From assembly GCA_030619435.1 (NCBI GenBank), contig JAUXBI010000035.1, forward strand, positions 1-10,288: a stretch of 10,288 nucleotides of DNA. Reading direction: 5' to 3'. Below, piece after piece: positions 6,891-10,288 of this stretch; position 1 is the stretch's first letter, and the number at the start of each line of letters is the position of its first letter. This DNA is from Syntrophaceae bacterium (GTDB taxonomy: Bacteria; Desulfobacterota; Syntrophia; Syntrophales; UBA2210). The position numbers were made by a program, and so were the translations under genes. A model generated the notes under the pieces. That model worked only from the letters and a program-made list of their open reading frames with translations, made no database searches and was not told the origin of the DNA.

Positions 6891-7577
6891 ATGGTTGATT
6901 TATCATCACACGCGCTTTCCATGGTAAAAGATCCATCATCCATAACGGATTATTCCATGCAGGCCCTGTCCATACTGCGGGACCCTGCACAGTTCAAATG
7001 GTACATCATACCGCTTTTACTCGTTGTTATCTTTGTTTACACCAAAGAGATGTCGAACCGTAACTGGTCTGCGGTACTGGCGGGGCTGGCATTCTGGGGC
7101 ATGGACTGGTTCAATGAAATCTGGAACTCGCTGGTTTTTTATTTTACTCAATATGCCCCCGTATGGAGCGCTCCCGGAGGCGACACATGCTATCTCATCC
7201 TGATAGGGCTGAATATCGAAATCACCTCCATGTTTCTCATCATGGGGCTTATGAGTACTTTTCTCCTTCCGGAGTACAAGTGGATGAAGATCATGGGTAT
7301 AAACAACCGAATACTGATTGCGGGTTTCATGTCCATCCTGTGTGTCGCTGTTGAAGTACTCCTGAATCTGGCAGGCGCGCTTACATGGGATTATTCATGG
7401 TGGGATGTCGGATCCCCTTGGCTGATTTGGCTGATCGGATATATGCCCTTCTGGCTGGTGGCCTTTTGGGTCTATGATATGAATAATACCAGAAAACAGA
7501 CCATCACAGTGAGTACAATACTTGTTTTTGATATTGTCTGTCTGGTGATTTTCGGAGCCGTGCTGGGATGGATATAA
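6891..7577 (+). CDS. Hypothetical six-helix inner-membrane protein
   Basis: The family is not recognised. The 228-residue product has a polar N-terminus of about 35 residues and then roughly six hydrophobic segments near 37-51, 60-88, 100-124, 139-162, 176-195 and 205-227. It has no cleavable signal peptide. It is rich in Trp (many in WGMDWFNEIWN, 69-79, and WDYSWWDVGSPWLIW, 166-180). Acidic residues sit inside or at the ends of predicted helices: Asp72 and Glu76 in the second, Glu110 in the third and Glu155 in the fourth. These could form a polar site in the membrane. Start: GGAGGT at 6879-6884, 6 bases before the ATG. It lies 118 bases after the CaiB/BaiF remnant on the same strand, so cotranscription with the acyl-CoA operon is possible but not shown. 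No transporter or enzyme signature was seen. Confidence 0.82.
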   Translation: MVDLSSHALSMVKDPSSITDYSMQALSILRDPAQFKWYIIPLLLVVIFVYTKEMSNRNWSAVLAGLAFWGMDWFNEIWNSLVFYFTQYAPVWSAPGGDTCYLILIGLNIEITSMFLIMGLMSTFLLPEYKWMKIMGINNRILIAGFMSILCVAVEVLLNLAGALTWDYSWWDVGSPWLIWLIGYMPFWLVAFWVYDMNNTRKQTITVSTILVFDIVCLVIFGAVLGWI

Positions 7578-7666
7578 GATGTGGTGTGAGGGAAGCAACA
7601 CTATCCATTATAGTAAAGTTAATGAAAGTATATACGATGAGGAGAGTACGGAGCTGGATGACGAGA

Positions 7667-7672
7667 TATAAT
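7667..7672 (+). promoter_or_regulatory. Candidate -10 box (TATAAT) before the small-protein leader
   Basis: TATAAT at 7667-7672 matches the sigma-70 consensus -10 box exactly. The hexamers 16-18 bases upstream are poor -35 elements, so any promoter would be weak or activator dependent. A transcript starting about 7 bases downstream, near 7679, would begin just before the inverted-repeat leader at 7685-7738. A six-base match in AT-rich DNA can occur by chance. Confidence 0.3.
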
Positions 7673-7684
7673 TTCGAGTCATAG

Positions 7685-7738
7685 ATTAATTTCTTAAGCG
7701 CAGGGACAGAGCCCGCGGCTTTTCCGCCTTAAATTAAT
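7685..7738 (+). promoter_or_regulatory. Structured leader: nested inverted repeats before the small-protein gene
   Basis: An outer stem pairs ATTAATTT (7685-7692) with AAATTAAT (7731-7738). After a three-base bulge it continues as AAG (7696-7698) with CTT (7728-7730). Inside are two adjacent hairpins, GGG (7703-7705)/CCC (7712-7714) and GCGG (7715-7718)/CCGC (7724-7727), the latter with loop CTTTT. The second hairpin abuts both neighbours, giving a compact three-way shape. The outer stem ends at the start of the GGGGG (7739-7743) that serves as ribosome binding site for the gene at 7750, so folding could affect translation. It does not match a riboswitch class I recognise (not a c-di-GMP GEMM consensus). 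A protein-binding DNA palindrome is another reading. Confidence 0.4.
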
Positions 7739-7749
7739 GGGGGTTCATC

Positions 7750-7977
7750 ATGAAAAAGATGCTGATCGTACTTGTCATTGGAGGTGCCCTCGTATTTGGG
7801 ACACTGAGCTACCACTTCATACTGACGGACAAAAGCATAAAGGTCTTAAAAAAGGTCGATCTGACTTTTGACAACACCTTTGTCGATGCCAGAGGCGCAA
7901 AAAAGATTAAGTTATATTTTAACCCCGCGCTTGTGAAGGCCGGGGTGAAAGATTTGCTTAAAGATGTTGGTAAATAA
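7750..7977 (+). CDS. Hypothetical small membrane-anchored protein
   Basis: The family is not recognised. The 75-residue protein begins MKKMLIVLVIGGALVFG, a short positive N-terminus followed by a hydrophobic stretch to about residue 17. That makes it a single membrane anchor or uncleaved signal, with no lipobox cysteine. The remaining 55 residues or so are polar and lysine-rich, and would lie outside the membrane if the anchor is N-in. No cysteines or catalytic motifs are seen. GGGGG at 7739-7743 gives a reasonable ribosome binding site. The gene stands alone between the membrane-protein gene and the convergent housekeeping group. No terminator was found in the 86 bases between its stop and the end of rsmI. 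That it is a real gene is supported mainly by the start signals and the sensible N-terminus. Confidence 0.62.
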   Translation: MKKMLIVLVIGGALVFGTLSYHFILTDKSIKVLKKVDLTFDNTFVDARGAKKIKLYFNPALVKAGVKDLLKDVGK

Positions 7978-8063
7978 GGTCGAGGGCGAGGGTCGGACCG
8001 TGACTAATGACTGCATCGGTAACCTTATTACCCCAATCCAGGAGCCGCATCTTTTGAAGAATG

Positions 8064-8924
8064 TCAGGATGCTTCGTTATTCGAGTTTTCCTTTATAAAG
8101 TCAAGGACTTGTCTGTATATTTCCTTTCTCGGCATATCCAGCTCTTCCGAGAGGGCGTCTATAATATCTCTTGTGGAGGAAGAGGGGTCTTTTCGTGCTT
8201 CCTGAAATCTTGCCCGTATCTCTTCGGCAGATTGAACTGTGCGATCCCTTACGGCTCCCGAAATTACCAGTGTGATTTCCCCTTTTATCTTTCTCCCCCG
8301 GAGAGATTCGCTGACCTCACTCACGGTCCCGCGCAGTGTTTCTTCGTATATCTTCGTCAGTTCTCTGGACACGGCAATCTGTCTGTCCCCGAGGATTTCA
8401 TTGACGTCCTGAAGGGTAGCGACAAGCCGGTTGGGTGATTCGTAGAACACCATTGTTTTTGATTCTTCTTTGATGGATTCCAGCAGCTGCCTTCTTTTCC
8501 CGCGGCGGGAGGGCAAGAACGCGAAGAAGACAAAACTGTCCATGGGAAGGCCGGAGACGTTAAGAGCGGCGACTGCGGCGACCGGTCCGGGAACAGGGAC
8601 AACCCTGATCGATTCTGAGACGGCCTGTTTAACGAAGATATAGCCCGGATCGGATATTCCGGGTGTGCCCGCGTCGGAAACATAGGCTATATCCATTCCT
8701 TCATTCAGTCTGGCTATCAGATGGACGCTTTTTTTCAGCTCGTTCCGGTCGTGGAGGCTTGTGAGAGGCGTATCAATCCCATAAGCATCAAGCAGGATCT
8801 TTGTCCTGCGTGTATCCTCCGCCGCGATCAGCTTGACTTCTCTGAGAATGCGGATAGCACGCAGAGTTATATCCTCCAGATTACCTATGGGAGTGGAAAC
8901 GATGTATAATGTTCCTTTTTGCAT
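8064..8924 (-). CDS. rsmI: 16S rRNA (cytidine-1402-2'-O)-methyltransferase RsmI
   Basis: The 286-residue protein is an SAM-dependent tetrapyrrole-methylase-fold enzyme that 2'-O-methylates C1402 in the decoding centre of 16S rRNA. The family motifs are all present: LYIVSTPIGNLEDIT (6-20), AAEDTRRTK (34-42), SDAGTPGISDPG (83-94), VPGP (111-114) and SRELTKIYEE (186-195). A C-terminal basic region (about 235-286) of the kind found in RsmI completes it, so length is typical. The ATG at 8924 lies 12 bases after the stop of yraN with only a weak ribosome binding site, so it is probably translated from the same mRNA. It is the last gene of the housekeeping group and converges on the small-protein gene at 7750-7977. 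Confidence 0.96.
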   Translation of the reverse strand: MQKGTLYIVSTPIGNLEDITLRAIRILREVKLIAAEDTRRTKILLDAYGIDTPLTSLHDRNELKKSVHLIARLNEGMDIAYVSDAGTPGISDPGYIFVKQAVSESIRVVPVPGPVAAVAALNVSGLPMDSFVFFAFLPSRRGKRRQLLESIKEESKTMVFYESPNRLVATLQDVNEILGDRQIAVSRELTKIYEETLRGTVSEVSESLRGRKIKGEITLVISGAVRDRTVQSAEEIRARFQEARKDPSSSTRDIIDALSEELDMPRKEIYRQVLDFIKENSNNEAS

Positions 8925-8936
8925 GACGGTTCTCGA

Positions 8937-9335
8937 TCAACATCCCAGGTCAAAGGCGTTTTTTATGATTTTCACCCAGTTACCCTGCGGCATGAATTTT
9001 ACAGCTACAATGTCAAATCTCGCGTTGTGATCGGCAAGTTCCTTTTCCTGCAGATAGTTGAGCGCTACTTTTGAAATTTTTCTCTGTTTGATTACACCAA
9101 CTGCCTCTTCAGGAGAGCCGAAATTGTCCGATTTTCTACTCTTTACCTCGACAAAGACTACATCTCCGGCATCCATGGCGATAATGTCAATTTCTCCATA
9201 AAGACATCTGTAATTTCTTTCAACGATCCTGTATCCTTCTTTTCGCAGGCAGGCGGCCGCTATATCTTCCCCTTTTTTGCCCTTCTCTATGTTATTTGAT
9301 CCTGAAAGATCTCCTGTGGATCTTGCATCGGCCAT
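8937..9335 (-). CDS. yraN: YraN/UPF0102 family nuclease-like protein
   Basis: The 132-residue protein belongs to the UPF0102 (YraN) family, which has a restriction-endonuclease-like fold. The PD-(D/E)xK residues are visible: GEID at 47-50 gives Asp50, and VEVKSRK at 62-68 gives Glu63 and Lys65. KGEDIAAACLRKEGYRIVERNYR (21-43) is the usual N-terminal helix and strand. Its cellular job is not firmly established; a role in DNA processing or recombination is inferred from the fold. The family is very often next to rnhB and rsmI, as here. The ATG chosen overlaps the end of rnhB by 44 bases and is preceded by GAGG and GAAGAA. About 16 residues before the conserved core are therefore less certain, and no later ATG, GTG or TTG precedes the core. 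Confidence 0.93.
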   Translation of the reverse strand: MADARSTGDLSGSNNIEKGKKGEDIAAACLRKEGYRIVERNYRCLYGEIDIIAMDAGDVVFVEVKSRKSDNFGSPEEAVGVIKQRKISKVALNYLQEKELADHNARFDIVAVKFMPQGNWVKIIKNAFDLGC

Positions 9336-9891
9336 GTTTCTTCACTGCCTCTCGATGTTCCTTCGTGCCATATCCCTTATTCTTGAGGAAGTTATACTGA
9401 GGGTACAGGACATGATACCTGTCCATGAGCTGGTCTCTTGATACCTTGGCTATTATGGAAGCTGCCGCTACGGAAACACTCAGGGAATCTCCCCTGATAA
9501 TTGTTTCCTGCTGGATGGGGATGTCGATATTATTCGTTCCGTCTATGAGGATGTAATCCGGTTGGGGAGAGAGACTCAAAACGGCCGTTTTCATTGCGGC
9601 CAGTGTTGCCTGGAGAATGTTGATCCTGTCTATGGTGAAAGCTTCTATAGCGCCCAGACCAACGGAAATGGCGTCACTTCTTATTACTTTGTACAGGGCT
9701 TCTCTTTTCAGGGGAGTCAGCTTTTTCGAGTCTCTGATCTCCCCGTTTGTGTAACCTGAAGGGAAGATTACCGCTGCCGCGACAACGGGGCCTGCGAGAG
9801 GCCCCCTTCCAGCCTCATCGATGCCGGCAATCGCGTCAAAACCAAGCCAGCGGGCACGCAGTTCAAATCCATGCATTTCATCTTCTGCCAA
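9292..9891 (-). CDS. rnhB: Ribonuclease HII
   Basis: The 199-residue enzyme cuts RNA in RNA-DNA hybrids, including single ribonucleotides embedded in [22 protein letters not shown] (23-41) holds Asp25 and Glu26. DSKKL (54-58) is the family motif. Asp118 in LIDG and Asp153 in AKVSRD complete the four acidic metal ligands. The [12 protein letters not shown] segment (172-183) is the standard C-terminal motif. The start is a choice. A TTG at 9891-9889 overlaps the end of rplS by 14 bases and has AAGGA about 9 bases upstream. An ATG at 9876-9874, five codons in, sits one base past the rplS stop. Both give an intact enzyme. The 3' end overlaps yraN by 44 bases, which supports translational coupling. 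Confidence 0.96.
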   Translation of the reverse strand: MAEDEMHGFELRARWLGFDAIAGIDEAGRGPLAGPVVAAAVIFPSGYTNGEIRDSKKLTPLKREALYKVIRSDAISVGLGAIEAFTIDRINILQATLAAMKTAVLSLSPQPDYILIDGTNNIDIPIQQETIIRGDSLSVSVAAASIIAKVSRDQLMDRYHVLYPQYNFLKNKGYGTKEHREAVKKHGRCKIHRRSFRIK

Positions 9892-10225
9892 GTTCCTTTA
9901 TCCTTGCCTTCTTGCCCGTTAGTTCCCTCAGATAATAAAGTCTTGAGCGTCTGACCCTGCCACGCATTACTATCTCTATCTTGTCAATAATGGGGGAATG
10001 AAGGGGAAAGGTTCTTTCGACCCCTATGCCGGAAGATATCTTTCTTACGGTAAAAGTGGCGCGGTTCTGCCCCGCCCTCTTGCGTATAACGGATCCCTGA
10101 AAAATCTGGATCCTTTCCTTCTGACCCTCTATAATCTTTACATACACCTTCACGGTGTCACCCGGCTTGAATCCGGGAATATCTGCTCTCATCTGTTCTT
10201 TTTCAAGTGTGTCGAGAACATTCAT
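9878..10225 (-). CDS. rplS: 50S ribosomal protein L19
   Basis: The 115-residue protein is bacterial L19, which sits at the interface of the 30S and 50S subunits. It reads as L19 from end to end: [16 protein letters not shown] (19-34), [14 protein letters not shown] (38-51), [19 protein letters not shown] (60-78), and a basic [15 protein letters not shown] tail region (88-102). Length is typical. A strong ribosome binding site, GAGGAGG, lies at 10242-10236 on the minus strand, about 10 bases before the ATG. It follows another gene's end by 27 bases and overlaps rnhB, so the group is one operon. In many bacteria trmD, rimM and rpsP lie further upstream; those would be beyond the right edge here. 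Confidence 0.98.
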   Translation of the reverse strand: MNVLDTLEKEQMRADIPGFKPGDTVKVYVKIIEGQKERIQIFQGSVIRKRAGQNRATFTVRKISSGIGVERTFPLHSPIIDKIEIVMRGRVRRSRLYYLRELTGKKARIKELGRR

Positions 10226-10252
10226 AATTTAAAATCCTCCTCTGAAAATTAG

Positions 10253-10288
10253 TTATTGTCCACACAGTCTATCCAGCGTGACGGCTGC
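10253..10288 (-). CDS. C-terminal end of a probable RNA methyltransferase (partial)
   Basis: On the minus strand bases 10288-10253 read AAVTLDRLCGQ followed by TAA. The ending resembles the last residues of the RNA methyltransferase family (PF09936, often annotated as Methyltrn_RNA_4) that sits between trmD and rplS in many deltaproteobacteria, where the tail is of the form SAxAIxLDRLLG. Only 12 codons are visible, so this rests on the short similarity plus the expected gene order. A divergent trmD end is the alternative. Confidence 0.45.
   Translation of the reverse strand, partial: AAVTLDRLCGQ

Noticed and set aside
7685..7738. c-di-GMP (GEMM) riboswitch
   Set aside because: The GGG...CCC and GCGG...CCGC stems superficially recall it, but the conserved GEMM loop sequences and tetraloop receptor are absent.
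8018..8032. GGTAA/TTACC hairpin between the convergent genes as a bidirectional terminator
   Set aside because: Only 5 bp, with no T-run on either side; likely chance.

Overview
The window looks like part of a bacterial chromosome of about 50% GC, most likely a deltaproteobacterial (Desulfobacterota-type) anaerobe. This is an inference from two things: the conserved order rplS-rnhB-yraN-rsmI behind what appears to be the end of an RNA methyltransferase gene, and a fatty-acid/branched-acyl-CoA style operon of a kind common in those bacteria. No rRNA, tRNA, CRISPR array, insertion sequence or phage gene was seen.

Layout. Bases 1-193 are an AT-rich edge region with no gene that can be called securely. 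Bases 194-1837 (+) encode a large nucleotide-sugar dehydrogenase, closed by a strong intrinsic terminator at 1916-1956. Bases 2000-6532 (+) form a tight five-gene operon: an HMG-CoA-synthase-like protein fused to a DUF35 zinc-ribbon/OB domain, an SCP2-type thiolase, two hot-dog (MaoC) hydratase halves, and a short-chain dehydrogenase resembling the dehydrogenase domain of peroxisomal multifunctional enzyme 2. A broken CaiB/BaiF CoA-transferase/racemase start lies just behind it (6629-6772). Two hypothetical genes follow: a six-helix membrane protein (6891-7577) and a small anchored protein (7750-7977), the latter preceded by a compact inverted-repeat leader. The remainder (8064-10288, - strand) is the housekeeping group rsmI, yraN, rnhB, rplS and a 12-codon tail of the next gene. 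It converges on the small-protein gene.

How the genes work together. The hydratase pair and the SDR together equal the (R)-specific hydration and 3-hydroxyacyl-CoA dehydrogenation steps of peroxisomal MFE-2. The thiolase is of the SCP-x type that follows MFE-2 in branched-chain and sterol side-chain oxidation. The CaiB/BaiF remnant belongs to the family of alpha-methylacyl-CoA racemase, which precedes it. The first gene adds an HMG-CoA-synthase-like acyltransferase on a DUF35 scaffold next to a thiolase, which recalls the archaeal thiolase/HMG-CoA synthase/DUF35 complex. Its catalytic residues, however, do not look like those of a true HMG-CoA synthase. No acyl-CoA dehydrogenase, CoA ligase or regulator is in the window, so substrate and direction (degradation or synthesis) remain open.
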